Assembly (NCBI RefSeq): GCF_001292705.1 | Contig: NZ_LGAK01000021.1 | Span: 1-64,000 of the forward strand | Direction: 5' to 3' | DNA: 64,000 nt | Source: Marinagarivorans algicola | Lineage (GTDB): Bacteria; Pseudomonadota; Gammaproteobacteria; Pseudomonadales; Cellvibrionaceae | Part shown: positions 36,541 to 46,308 of the stretch, piece by piece | Position numbering within the stretch: position 1 is the first letter of the stretch | How the letters are laid out: the number at the start of each line of letters is the position of its first letter | Translations under genes and position numbers: made by a program | The notes under the pieces: generated by a model | Told to the model about the DNA's origin: nothing | Databases searched by the model: none | Seen by the model: the letters and a program-made list of their open reading frames with translations, nothing else

Positions 36541-38763
36541 ATGACAATTTCTTTATTTCAGCATTTAAAGCAAGTTCCTAAAAATATGACGCGCGCTCAG
36601 GCATTGGCGAATGCGCGGTCATTATGGCATGGTAATTTGTCAGTTCCTTTACTGCTACTCATGCTGCTTGGCATGATGATTTTGCCATTGCCCCCTTTCT
36701 TACTAGATGCTTTTTTTTCTTTTAATATTGCTTTGTCTATAGTCGTTTTATTGGTCAGTGTGTATACCTTAAAGCCAACAGATTTTGCCATGTTCCCAAC
36801 GATTTTGTTGGTGGCAACGCTATTGCGTTTGGCTTTGAATGTAGCCTCTACGCGGGTAGTTTTATTAGAGGGGCATGAAGGCGGTGCAGCGGCAGGCAAA
36901 GTGATTCAAGCCTTTGGCGAAGTAGTGATTGGTGGTAATTTTGCTGTTGGCCTTGTTGTTTTTATCATTTTGGTGATTATTAATTTTGTGGTGGTCACAA
37001 AAGGTGCGGGGCGAATATCAGAAGTGAGTGCGCGCTTCACATTAGATGCAATGCCGGGCAAACAAATGGCGATTGACGCCGATTTAAATGCAGGTCTTAT
37101 TGATCAAGATGAAGCTCGTGTACGTCGCGCAGAGGTTTCACAGGAGGCTGACTTTTATGGCTCTATGGATGGTGCCAGTAAATTTGTCAGAGGGGACTCG
37201 GTCGCCGGCATCCTAATTTTAATTATCAATATTATTGGGGGCTTGATTGTTGGCATGGTTCAGCATGAGTTAGAGTTTGCTGATGCACTCGAAAAATATG
37301 TGCTGTTGACCATTGGCGACGGTTTGGTTGCTCAAGTTCCCTCATTACTGTTGTCGACAGCAGCTGCCATTATGGTGACGCGTGTCAATAGCTCTGAAGA
37401 TATGGGGAACCAGGTGACAGGCCAAATGTTTGCTTCACCGCGGGCTCTAGGCATAGCAGCGTTTATATTAGCTGTGATGGGCTCGGTGCCCGGTATGCCG
37501 CATATTCCTTTTTTAGGATTGGCGACTATTTGTGGCGCCTTGGCGTATTATATTGTTTTTAAACGCGATTTCGCTGATAGGGTTTTAGAAGAAGACGATA
37601 CCACGGGTATGGCGGCTAGGCCCGTCAACCTTGATCAGCCATCGTCGTTGTCGGGTACCCCAGCGCTAGAGCATCAACCGCTCAACGATGATCCCGTTGA
37701 AGTTAGCTGGGATGATGTGAAGCCGGTTGATATTTTGGGTTTAGAGGTGGGCTATCGTCTTATCCCATTAGTGGATAAAAATCAACGGGGTGAACTGCTC
37801 GGGCGTATTAAAGGCGTACGCAAAAAACTCTCCCAAGATATTGGCTTTTTGATTCCACCTGTCCATATTCGCGATAACCTAGATTTACTCCCTAATACGT
37901 ACCGTTTAACGCTAATGGGAGTCGAAGTTGGTGAAGGGGAGGTATTTGCTGACAAGTCTATGGCAATTAACCCCGGTGAAGTATTTGGCCCTCTGGCAGG
38001 TATCGCTACAAAAGATCCGGCGTTCGGCTTGGCGGCGATTTGGATCGATGACGCACAAAAAGAACAAGCACAGACGCTAGGGTATACCGTGGTTGACCCC
38101 GCGACAGTGGTGGCGACACATTTAAATCAACTGGTCAGCAAGCATACGTACGAGCTGCTCGGGCATGAAGATGTACAAAAATGGCTTGATTTATTGGCCG
38201 ATCAGTCACCTAGGCTGGTTGAAGAGCTAGTGCCTAACACGCTTTCTATTAATCAGTTACTTAAAGTACTCCAAAATTTATTGCGTGAGCAAGTTAGCAT
38301 AAGAGATAAGCGCTCTATTGCCGAAGCTTTAGCTGCCCATGGCGATAAAAACGCCGATATTAGCACCTTAACTGGCTATGCACGCGTCGCACTGGCGCGA
38401 CAAATTGTCCAGAATATTATAGGCAGTGAGCCTACGTTAAATGTCATTACCTTAGACGCATCACTGGAACACTTGTTGCTACAGTCATTGCAGCAAGCAC
38501 AAAAAGTTGGCGCAGACGCAGCCAGTTTGATTGAGCCGCAATTGGCCGAACGCCTCAATAAATCTTTGTTAGAGGCAGGGCAAAAAATGGAAGCTGCAGG
38601 TGTGCCTCAGGTGTTATTAGTGGCAGCACCTATACGCTCAATGCTGGTTAAATTTACACGCTTTAGCCTGCCGGATTTATATGTGCTAGGTTACAACGAA
38701 ATTCCAGATAATAAAGAAATCTCTATTCAAGCGAGTGTGGGTGGCGATTTAAACAATACATAA
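36541..38763 (+). CDS. flhA: Flagellar export gate protein FlhA
   Basis: A 740-residue core protein of the flagellar type III export apparatus. About eight transmembrane helices (residues 35-340) are followed by a large cytoplasmic domain that binds chaperone-substrate pairs. Conserved sequences include TLLRLALNVASTRVVL, VVTKGAGRISEVSARFTLDAMPGKQMAIDADLNAG, and the C-terminal VLLVAAPIRSMLVKFTRFSLPDL. It is about 40 residues longer than typical because of an N-terminal extension. It opens the flagellar block, 196 bases after mshG, with its own sigma-54 promoter. Confidence 0.96.
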   Translation: MTISLFQHLKQVPKNMTRAQALANARSLWHGNLSVPLLLLMLLGMMILPLPPFLLDAFFSFNIALSIVVLLVSVYTLKPTDFAMFPTILLVATLLRLALNVASTRVVLLEGHEGGAAAGKVIQAFGEVVIGGNFAVGLVVFIILVIINFVVVTKGAGRISEVSARFTLDAMPGKQMAIDADLNAGLIDQDEARVRRAEVSQEADFYGSMDGASKFVRGDSVAGILILIINIIGGLIVGMVQHELEFADALEKYVLLTIGDGLVAQVPSLLLSTAAAIMVTRVNSSEDMGNQVTGQMFASPRALGIAAFILAVMGSVPGMPHIPFLGLATICGALAYYIVFKRDFADRVLEEDDTTGMAARPVNLDQPSSLSGTPALEHQPLNDDPVEVSWDDVKPVDILGLEVGYRLIPLVDKNQRGELLGRIKGVRKKLSQDIGFLIPPVHIRDNLDLLPNTYRLTLMGVEVGEGEVFADKSMAINPGEVFGPLAGIATKDPAFGLAAIWIDDAQKEQAQTLGYTVVDPATVVATHLNQLVSKHTYELLGHEDVQKWLDLLADQSPRLVEELVPNTLSINQLLKVLQNLLREQVSIRDKRSIAEALAAHGDKNADISTLTGYARVALARQIVQNIIGSEPTLNVITLDASLEHLLLQSLQQAQKVGADAASLIEPQLAERLNKSLLEAGQKMEAAGVPQVLLVAAPIRSMLVKFTRFSLPDLYVLGYNEIPDNKEISIQASVGGDLNNT

Positions 38764-38825
38764 AACAGATGTGTTGAGGGCAGCGCTCAAAGCATTTACT
38801 GGGTTGATATGAGACAGAGGTATTT

Positions 38826-40355
38826 ATGACAACAAAACGATTTTTAGCCAATGATATGAGTCGAGCGTTAAAAAAAGTGCGTGAAGAGCTTGGCCCTGAT
38901 GCCATTATATTGTCAAGCAAGCGTGCCGACAAAGGCGTAGAAATTATTGCCACGCTTGATGACGTGTCGCCCTCACCTGAAAAATTGGCAAAAAAGCAAT
39001 TTGCAGCACGCTTTGATGAAGACTTAGATCAACCACTCGATAGCGATACACAATGGGGGGATCACCACCAGGCCCAGCGCATTGCCGCCAACACACAGGT
39101 GCAGGCATCGGTTAGCCGTTCAGTACCTCACGAGGCACGCTTTAAGCCCACAGCAGCGAAAGTAACTCCTCAAAACCAGCACATACCCTCTTCTCGAGCG
39201 AACGATACTCAGTCGATAGCGAGTGAACCCTTCGAGTCAGCGGCTATCCATGCCGAGCGTTTAGCGAGTGAAATTCAAGTGGCTCATGAGCGTATGCTCG
39301 CTGCTCGCGGGCAACACTTTCATGATGATGCTGATCCGTCATCCTCTGTTAGCGCACAATCTGTACAAGGGCAAAATCGTCAAGTAGCGGGCTTTACCCA
39401 GCAAGTAAAAGCACGAGGGTTAGAAGAAACTAGCGACGTGCCAAATGATAAATTACACTCTCTTTATAACGAAATTGCTGAAATGCGAATGCTATTAGAG
39501 GAGCAAATGTGGCATCGCGAGCAGGCACCATCGGCATTACTCGGCGCAAAACCGCTAACAGGTAGAGCTAAACAATTGGCTGCACAATTACGTCATCTAG
39601 CACTTCCCGAGCCTCTAACGCAGGCATTACTCGAGTGTGCTAATGACGAAGAGCGTTTACCAGTATGTTGGCGTAATGCTTTAGGCATGCTGGCGCGCAA
39701 ATTACCTATCGATACTCGAGACCCGATAGAGCAAGGAGGTATATTTGCTTTTGTTGGGCCTACGGGAGTGGGCAAAACGACAACGGTTGCTAAATTGGCA
39801 GCACGTTATGTACTGAATCATGGACGTGGAAAGGTTGCTATCGTCACCACAGATACCTACCGTGTTGGCGCGCACGATCAGCTAAAAGCACTGGGGCGTA
39901 TATTGCAAGTGCCCGTGCGCTCCATTGAAGGCGAGCATCAAATGGAGGCTGTGCTGGCAAGCCTTAAGCAATACTCTTTAATTCTCATCGACACGGCTGG
40001 GTTTCGCCAAGGTGATACCAAGCAGGCACAACAAGAAGCTCTGTTGAGCGCTTGCCCAGAGTTGCGCCGCATTCTTGTTATGGCATGTAATAGTCAAGCA
40101 CAAATACTAAAAGCCTCAATACATGCTTATGGCGTACAACCGCTCTTAGGATGCATCATGACTAAACTCGATGAGTGTGCCAGCTTAGGTGAAGCCTTTG
40201 GCGCGCTTAGCGATGGGCGCGTCCCGTTATTATATAGCGCAGCCGGTCAAGAAATCCCTGATGATATTCAGCTTGCCAGTGCCACCAACCTTGTGGCTTT
40301 AGCAGTTAAGCTTGCACGCAATGACGAAGGCCGAAAAATGGCGGCAGGCGCTTAA
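38826..40355 (+). CDS. flhF: Flagellar SRP-like GTPase FlhF
   Basis: A 509-residue GTPase that places the flagellum at the cell pole. The N-terminal MTTKRFLANDMSRALKKVREELGPDAIILSSKRA is typical. A long low-complexity middle (about 60-235) precedes the NG domain with P-loop GPTGVGKTTT at 311-320, the TDTYRVGAHDQL motif, LIDTAGF and TKLDECASLG. The gene lies 62 bases after flhA and upstream of fleN, its functional partner. Confidence 0.95.
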   Translation: MTTKRFLANDMSRALKKVREELGPDAIILSSKRADKGVEIIATLDDVSPSPEKLAKKQFAARFDEDLDQPLDSDTQWGDHHQAQRIAANTQVQASVSRSVPHEARFKPTAAKVTPQNQHIPSSRANDTQSIASEPFESAAIHAERLASEIQVAHERMLAARGQHFHDDADPSSSVSAQSVQGQNRQVAGFTQQVKARGLEETSDVPNDKLHSLYNEIAEMRMLLEEQMWHREQAPSALLGAKPLTGRAKQLAAQLRHLALPEPLTQALLECANDEERLPVCWRNALGMLARKLPIDTRDPIEQGGIFAFVGPTGVGKTTTVAKLAARYVLNHGRGKVAIVTTDTYRVGAHDQLKALGRILQVPVRSIEGEHQMEAVLASLKQYSLILIDTAGFRQGDTKQAQQEALLSACPELRRILVMACNSQAQILKASIHAYGVQPLLGCIMTKLDECASLGEAFGALSDGRVPLLYSAAGQEIPDDIQLASATNLVALAVKLARNDEGRKMAAGA

Positions 40356-40559
40356 TATCGCCACTTATGTGCTGAGTAAATGGCGCTTAACAGTGGATAA
40401 AAGAGACCGATGGCAAGCGTGAAACACCAAAGCTTCTATACTTGATAAATGGCTGTGCATATGTGTTGAGCTATGACCCATTTAGTGCGTGCTTTATGCC
40501 GCGTTGGTCAATACTAAACAGCTGAAATACTAAAAGCCAAACAGAAGGATGTATTGTTC

Positions 40560-41381
40560 ATGAGTAGTCATCCCGTAAAAGTGATCGCTATAACTGGTGG
40601 TAAAGGCGGTGTAGGTAAAACAAATATCTCTGTCAATTTGGGAATAGCCTTAGCTCAGATGCGTCGCCGAGTGGTACTAATGGATGCGGATTTAGGTCTA
40701 GCCAATGTTGATCTTTTACTTGGTTTGCAAGCGCAATTTACACTGGCAGATGTCCTCAGTGGTGCGCGTACTTTGCAGCAGGTTATGTTGCATGGCCCTA
40801 GTGGCTTAAAAGTCATTCCTGCCTCTTCTGGAGTGCAAAAAATGGCGGCTTTATCTGCTGGTGAGCACGCCGGTATTATTCATGCTTTTAGTGAGTTAGG
40901 CGACCAAATGGATGTGTTGCTGATTGATACGGCAGCGGGTATTTCCGATACAGTGGTGAGCTTTGTGTGTGCTGCACAAGAAGCAGTGATTGTGGTGTGC
41001 GATGAGCCTTCATCGATCACAGATGCCTATGCTCTCATGAAAGTGTTAAATAAAGACAATGGCGTTATGCGCTTTCGGGTGATTGCGAACATGTGCCGCA
41101 GTGTTGCCGAAGGGCAAAGACTATTTAATAAACTGAATGCTGTCTGTGAGCGCTTTTTAGATGCCTCGATTCATTATATTGGCGCGGTACCTTTCGATGA
41201 AAATTTGCGCAAAGCGGTCCAGTCACGTAAACCTTTACTAGAATATGCACCGCGTAGTAAAGCAGCGCAGGCCATTTCCATGATTGCCCAGCGCTTAGAT
41301 CAGCTGCCCGTCCAGCGCAATGCCAAAGGTCATCTCGAATTCTTTTTTGAGCGATTACTTTCGGTCAGCGGGCAAAATTAA
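40560..41381 (+). CDS. fleN: Flagellar number regulator FleN/FlhG
   Basis: A 273-residue MinD-like ATPase that limits flagellar number, in Pseudomonas by inhibiting FleQ. The deviant Walker A GGKGGVGKTN is near residue 12, with MDADLGLANVDLLLGL and LLIDTAAGISD further on. The ATG at 40560 is chosen over a TTG six bases upstream. The 204-base gap after flhF may hold a promoter, but I found no clear one. Confidence 0.94.
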   Translation: MSSHPVKVIAITGGKGGVGKTNISVNLGIALAQMRRRVVLMDADLGLANVDLLLGLQAQFTLADVLSGARTLQQVMLHGPSGLKVIPASSGVQKMAALSAGEHAGIIHAFSELGDQMDVLLIDTAAGISDTVVSFVCAAQEAVIVVCDEPSSITDAYALMKVLNKDNGVMRFRVIANMCRSVAEGQRLFNKLNAVCERFLDASIHYIGAVPFDENLRKAVQSRKPLLEYAPRSKAAQAISMIAQRLDQLPVQRNAKGHLEFFFERLLSVSGQN

Positions 41382-41390
41382 AGGTCTATT

Positions 41391-42107
41391 GTGTATTTAC
41401 CATCAGCAGAGCTTAAACCTGCAATTAATATCGAAGACTATGCATATCTTGTGAAGCGTATTGCCTATCATATGGTGGCACGTATGCCAGCTTCGGTGCA
41501 AGTTGATGACTTAATTCAAGCGGGTATGATTGGGTTACTAGAGGCATCACAAAAATATCAAGACGATAAAGGCGCAGGTTTTGAAACCTATGCTGGCATC
41601 CGTATTCGTGGTGCGATTGTAGATGAAATGCGAAGAGGAGATTGGGCGCCAAGATCGGTGCACCGTAATGCACGACGAATTAACGACGCTATTGCTAAAG
41701 TAGAAGCGCGAACAGGGAAGGATGCTGCCGACTGCCAAATCGCCGAAGTCTTAGGTATTAGTCTCGAAGAGTACTATGCAATGGCACAAGATTGTGCGAG
41801 CACTAAGTTGTTTAGTTATGAAGAGACCTTTGATGAGGACGGCGAAGAAATATTGACAAGCGATAGCTCAAAACAGCATCAAAATCCAGCCGACATGGTG
41901 CAAAAGCAAGCCCTTAAAACCGCATTAACAGAGGTCATTAAAGGTCTTAAAGAACGCGAACAAATGGTGTTGAGTTTATATTACGAGCAAGAATTGAATT
42001 TAAAAGAAATTGGCGAAGTACTGGGTGTAACAGAGTCACGAGTCAGTCAAATTTTAAGTCAAACAGCCTTGCGTATTCGATCGCGGATGGCGCAGTGGCA
42101 GCGCTAA
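41391..42107 (+). CDS. fliA: Flagellar sigma factor FliA (sigma-28)
   Basis: A 238-residue sigma-28 factor for late flagellar and chemotaxis genes. Region 2 is DDLIQAGMIGLLEASQKYQDDKGAGFETYAGIRIRGAIVDEMRRGDW. Region 4 ends with LKEREQMVLSLYYEQELNLKEIGEVLGVTESRVSQI. It starts with GTG at 41391, nine bases after fleN, with AAAGG upstream, so it is cotranscribed with fleN. Confidence 0.95.
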   Translation: MYLPSAELKPAINIEDYAYLVKRIAYHMVARMPASVQVDDLIQAGMIGLLEASQKYQDDKGAGFETYAGIRIRGAIVDEMRRGDWAPRSVHRNARRINDAIAKVEARTGKDAADCQIAEVLGISLEEYYAMAQDCASTKLFSYEETFDEDGEEILTSDSSKQHQNPADMVQKQALKTALTEVIKGLKEREQMVLSLYYEQELNLKEIGEVLGVTESRVSQILSQTALRIRSRMAQWQR

Positions 42108-42569
42108 TCTTGTAGAGTACTAAAGCTGAGTATTTCGATGCACTGCCATCGCGCGTTATTCTTCTATAAAACCCTCTCCTTGGGTCGCCTTGGGCGATGA
42201 CAAATTGTACTAAAAATCATTATTTAATTCAAAACGAAAACTGGCTAGCCGCCATTGACCAGCTAGACTTATGATTACTCGGGATGGGTTTTTAGTATTG
42301 TTAATCTGCAAAAAATGATGACAATCGTGTGGTATACCCTGACTGTGGAGCACTGAAATAGCGTATTTAAAATAGGTACTCAAATAGGCGATTTAAAAAT
42401 TCATTATCCCAGTATTGATCTATCTATAAATTGATCTATTAAAATAGTTGAACACAATAATGTGGTAAATAATGAAAAGGCTGTGCGGATTGCTTCGTTG
42501 TTAGGTTGCGTGAATAGTCTTGGGGCTCAAGAAAGAACGTCGATCTTAATCACCATTTTGGAGGTTGCA
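42108..42569 (+). promoter_or_regulatory. fliA-cheY intergenic region with short direct repeats
   Basis: About 460 AT-rich bases that probably contain the cheY promoter and its control sites. Two direct-repeat pairs stand out: AAATAGCGTATTTAAAA at 42356-42372 with AAATAGGCGATTTAAAA at 42382-42398 (14 of 17 identical), and ATTGATCTAT at 42414-42423 and 42430-42439 (identical, 16-base period). I found no full sigma-54 or sigma-28 consensus here. Confidence 0.45.
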
Positions 42570-42953
42570 TTGGATAAGAATATGAAAATCCTAATCGTTG
42601 ATGATTTTTCAACAATGCGTAGGATCATCAAAAATCTTCTCAGGGATTTGGGCTTTACAAATACACAAGAGGCAGATGATGGAGCAACAGCATTACCGAT
42701 GCTCAAAAGTGGTGATTTCGATTTTTTAGTTACAGATTGGAATATGCCAGGTATGACAGGTATTGAGCTGTTAAAGCAAGTGCGTGCTGATGAACGTTTA
42801 GTCTCGCTGCCGGTGTTAATGGTGACAGCAGAAGCCAAGCGAGATCAAATCATTGAAGCTGCACAAGCGGGTGTAAACGGGTATGTTGTTAAGCCTTTTA
42901 CTGCACAAGTGTTAAAAGAAAAAATCGATAAGATTTTTGAGCGCGTAGGGTAG
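42570..42953 (+). CDS. cheY: Chemotaxis response regulator CheY
   Basis: A single receiver domain, 127 residues from the TTG at 42570, which carries the phosphoryl signal from CheA to the flagellar switch. The start is set by GGAGG at 42560-42564, five bases upstream, and gives [19 protein letters not shown], aligning with the E. coli start; the ATG at 42582 is 17 bases from this site and less likely. Acidic pocket DD, the phosphorylated Asp in VTDWNMPG, Thr in VTAEAK and Lys in VVKPFTA are intact. It is followed by cheZ. Confidence 0.93.
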   Translation: MDKNMKILIVDDFSTMRRIIKNLLRDLGFTNTQEADDGATALPMLKSGDFDFLVTDWNMPGMTGIELLKQVRADERLVSLPVLMVTAEAKRDQIIEAAQAGVNGYVVKPFTAQVLKEKIDKIFERVG

Positions 42954-42965
42954 TTCCTACTTTTT
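42945..42965 (+). terminator. Possible weak terminator at the end of cheY
   Basis: GTAGG (42945-42949) pairs with CCTAC (42956-42960), followed by five T. It overlaps the cheY stop codon. The stem is only five base pairs, so it is more likely an attenuator than a full stop before cheZ. Confidence 0.35.
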
Positions 42966-43122
42966 AAAGCATTGTGCCAGCATTGAATTAATAGGTTAGT
43001 AAAGTGCAGGTGTTTTGCTGTGTTGCATAGTCATTATGTTTGCTGCGATTTATGAGTATATGCTAGCAGCTTCATTATAAATATGTGTGTGAGGAACTAT
43101 CGCTGCGAGGCATTGAGTTATT

Positions 43123-43935
43123 ATGGAATCAACGGATAATTGGCATCACGACGAACAATTTCTGGATGAACTGAAAGAGTGCTCAGCTCAGCTGGTTGAG
43201 CAATTACAAAAAAAGGATTACGAGAATGCCTCTGGCGTTATCCGCTCTATCATGGACTCGCGAGATCAGCACCTGTTTAATTCTGTGGGTCAATTAACCC
43301 GTGCTTTGCATAGCGCCATTGTCAATTTCAATGTTGACACTGATATGACTGGTGTCAATAGTCATGCTGATGGCAGTGATAGCGAGATAAAAGACGCATC
43401 CGATCGCTTACATTACGTAATTAATATGACACAAAATGCGGCTGAAAAAACGATGGATCGTGTAGAAATTGCGGCGCCTATTGCGATGAATTTAGGCCGT
43501 GAAGCTAAAACACTAAAGGATGAGTGGGACCGGCTCCGACGGCGAGAGGTGAGTAAAGAAGAATTTGCTCAATTATATGCGCGTATCGATGAATTTTTAC
43601 TTGGTATGACATTAGGTGCCGATGAATTAAATGAAAACTTACAGGCCATTATTTTAGAGCAAGGCTTTCAGGATTTAACCGGACAAGTACTAAAAAAAGT
43701 CATAGGCTTAGTGACAGATGTTGAGAATGAACTGGTTAATCTAATGCGTATCGCAGGAAAAATTGAAGCAGTTGCAGGTATTAGCACTGACAAACCTATT
43801 GACACTTCATTATCCAAGAAAAAAACGGTATCGCCCTGCGAAGCAGAAGGGCCTCAAATTCATGCTGCACAACGTGACGATGTCGTTAACGGTCAAGACG
43901 ATGTTGATGATTTATTGTCAAGCTTAGGGTTTTAA
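43123..43935 (+). CDS. cheZ: CheY-P phosphatase CheZ
   Basis: A 270-residue, mostly helical protein that dephosphorylates CheY. The active region ILEQGFQDLTGQVLKKVIGLV matches the conserved FQDLTGQ motif with the catalytic Gln and the Asp that binds the CheY metal site. The C-terminal DDVDDLLSSLGF peptide is the CheY-binding tail. It lies 169 bases after cheY and ten before cheA. Confidence 0.95.
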   Translation: MESTDNWHHDEQFLDELKECSAQLVEQLQKKDYENASGVIRSIMDSRDQHLFNSVGQLTRALHSAIVNFNVDTDMTGVNSHADGSDSEIKDASDRLHYVINMTQNAAEKTMDRVEIAAPIAMNLGREAKTLKDEWDRLRRREVSKEEFAQLYARIDEFLLGMTLGADELNENLQAIILEQGFQDLTGQVLKKVIGLVTDVENELVNLMRIAGKIEAVAGISTDKPIDTSLSKKKTVSPCEAEGPQIHAAQRDDVVNGQDDVDDLLSSLGF

Positions 43936-43944
43936 GGAGCTGCT

Positions 43945-46272
43945 ATGTCTTTTGGTGAAGATGAAGAGATACTTCAGGACTTTTTAGTCGAGGCTGGAGA
44001 AATACTAGACCAACTCTCTGAGCAGCTGGTGGAGCTCGAGCAGCGACCTGATGACCGAGACTTACTGAATGCTATCTTTCGAGGATTTCATACGGTCAAA
44101 GGTGGAGCGGGATTTTTACAGCTCAATAATATGGTGACATGCTGTCATGTCACAGAAAATTTATTTGATATTTTAAGAAACGGTAAGCGCCCTGTAACCT
44201 CTGAGTTAATGGATGTCGTATTGCAAGCACTGGATACGGTCAATTCTCAATTTGAAGATGTACAGCAACGTCGCCCTGCGTTGGATCCGCCTGCTGAATT
44301 GGTGACTCGATTAGAACGTTTAGTTTCGTGTGAAGACCTAAACGATAATGTGGAAGAACTTGCGTCTTTGCCACCGGAATCTTCTAGTCAGGTAGTCAAT
44401 GATCATCTGGATTTATCGGATGATCAATATGAAGGTTATATGGACGCGATTTCTGATAAAGACGAAGCGAGTGCCAGTACGCATGTTCCAGAATCGTCGA
44501 GCAGTAATGAAATATCAGAAGAGGAATTTGATGATTTATTAGATCAGTTACACGGCAAGGGTTCTGGCCCAGGTGTGGAATCCTCAAGTCACACCGCAGC
44601 GGATTCGACACCTAGCGCCCCTAAAGCCTCTAACGCTGCTAGTGATCACTCAAGCGATGAAATCTCCGAGGATGAATTTGAAGCATTACTCGATCAGCTG
44701 CACGGTTCGGGTAAGAGTCCATCAGCAGCCGAAAAATCAGCCGATCCGGTTGTTAATACAGCTGCGTCTCAAGGTGGCGACTTAATAACCGATAGTGAAT
44801 TCGAAGATTTACTGGATCAACTCCATGGCGCAGGTAAAGGCCCTACGATTGCATCACCTTCACACGATAGCAACTCGAGCATAGCATCAGCACCTTCGTC
44901 AGTGACACCAATAACACAGGCGCCAAAAGCTGCGACGTCATCCGGCATGAAAAAAGTGCCCGCTGCAGCAGGGGTAACTAACGCCAAAGCCTCAGATTCT
45001 GGCACTCATATAGCCGCCATTGGTTCGGCTAAGCCCACTGTATCACCAGCACCTGCGCGTGAAACTGCAAGCGGGGGTGCTAGTGTCAATGCTGCTCCAG
45101 CAGCAGAGGCGACAGTCAGAGTCGATACTCAGCGGCTAGACGATATTATGAATATGGTCGGTGAACTGGTCTTAGTCCGTAATCGTTTAGTGCGTTTAGG
45201 GCTAGACGCTAATGATGAGTCACTGTCTAAAGCGGTGAGTAATTTAGATGTTGTCACGGCCGATTTACAAACCGCAGTGATGAAAACGCGGATGCAGCCG
45301 ATCAAAAAAGTATTTGGCCGTTTCCCGCGTGTTGTACGTGACCTTGCGCGTAATCTAAAAAAAGAAATTGTACTTGAGCTGGTTGGAGAAGAAACCGATC
45401 TAGATAAAAATCTCGTTGAAGCACTTGCTGACCCTTTAGTTCACTTAGTTCGAAACAGTGTTGATCATGGTATCGAATTGCCTTCAGTACGTGAAGAAAA
45501 AGGTAAATCCCGTTTAGGAAAGGTAATTTTAGCAGCAGAGCAAGAGGGCGATCATATCTTGTTATCCATTACTGATGATGGCGGGGGTATGGATCCGAAT
45601 AAGCTCCGAGAAAAAGCGGTGGAAAAGGGAATACTCGATGCCGATGCAGCTGCGAGGTTGTCAGATATTGAAGCGTTCAGTTTAATTTTCGCACCAGGCT
45701 TCTCAACAAAAACAGAAATTTCTGATGTCAGTGGTCGTGGTGTCGGCATGGATGTGGTTAAAACTAAAATCACTCAGCTCAATGGCTCTATTGATATCGA
45801 TTCTAAATTAGGTGAAGGGACGCGTATTGCCATTAAAGTACCTTTGACTCTAGCGATTATGCCAACGTTAATGATTATGTTAGGACGTCAGACATTTGCC
45901 TTGCCGTTAGTAAGTGTTAACGAAATTTTCCATATGGATTTACGCAAAACCAATGTTGTCGATGGCCAAGAATGTGTAACGATTCGAGAAAAAGCTATTC
46001 CTATTTTCCATCTAAAGCGCTGGCTGGTTCGCGGGCCTGTATCGGCTGATAAACCAGAAGAAGGGCATGTTGTCATTGTGAATGTTGGTACACGTAGGGT
46101 TGGCTTTATTGTTGATCAGCTTATTGGTCAGGAAGAGGTTGTGATTAAGCCATTAGGTAAAATGTTGCAAGGAACGCCCGGTATGGCGGGCGCAACGATT
46201 ACAGGTGATGGAACTATTGCGTTAATTTTAGATGTACCTAGCATGTTGAATAAATATGTTGGGGTGATGTGA
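43945..46272 (+). CDS. cheA: Chemotaxis histidine kinase CheA
   Basis: A 775-residue hub kinase. The N-terminal Hpt domain has His49 in FHTVKGGAGF. A long linker (about 150-390) has no recognisable CheY-binding P2 domain but has three copies of an EFxxLLDQLHG motif at 190-204, 240-254 and 281-295. The P3 dimerisation domain starts near VRVDTQRLDDIMNMVGELV, then the ATPase domain with the N-box LVHLVRNSVDHGIE and G-boxes, and a C-terminal CheW-like domain. The repeats probably form the ParP-docking region known as LID in Vibrio, because parP lies 4 kb downstream. The start codon is ATG with AAGGAG upstream. Confidence 0.95.
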   Translation: MSFGEDEEILQDFLVEAGEILDQLSEQLVELEQRPDDRDLLNAIFRGFHTVKGGAGFLQLNNMVTCCHVTENLFDILRNGKRPVTSELMDVVLQALDTVNSQFEDVQQRRPALDPPAELVTRLERLVSCEDLNDNVEELASLPPESSSQVVNDHLDLSDDQYEGYMDAISDKDEASASTHVPESSSSNEISEEEFDDLLDQLHGKGSGPGVESSSHTAADSTPSAPKASNAASDHSSDEISEDEFEALLDQLHGSGKSPSAAEKSADPVVNTAASQGGDLITDSEFEDLLDQLHGAGKGPTIASPSHDSNSSIASAPSSVTPITQAPKAATSSGMKKVPAAAGVTNAKASDSGTHIAAIGSAKPTVSPAPARETASGGASVNAAPAAEATVRVDTQRLDDIMNMVGELVLVRNRLVRLGLDANDESLSKAVSNLDVVTADLQTAVMKTRMQPIKKVFGRFPRVVRDLARNLKKEIVLELVGEETDLDKNLVEALADPLVHLVRNSVDHGIELPSVREEKGKSRLGKVILAAEQEGDHILLSITDDGGGMDPNKLREKAVEKGILDADAAARLSDIEAFSLIFAPGFSTKTEISDVSGRGVGMDVVKTKITQLNGSIDIDSKLGEGTRIAIKVPLTLAIMPTLMIMLGRQTFALPLVSVNEIFHMDLRKTNVVDGQECVTIREKAIPIFHLKRWLVRGPVSADKPEEGHVVIVNVGTRRVGFIVDQLIGQEEVVIKPLGKMLQGTPGMAGATITGDGTIALILDVPSMLNKYVGVM

Positions 46273-46308
46273 TTTTATTATTAATGTTTAAATGGATTGG
46301 GCCTTTGT

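Noticed and set aside
42295-42365. Sigma-54 promoter before cheY
   Set aside because: Several GG/GC pairs were tested (for example near 42345), but none has the 10-base GG-to-GC spacing.
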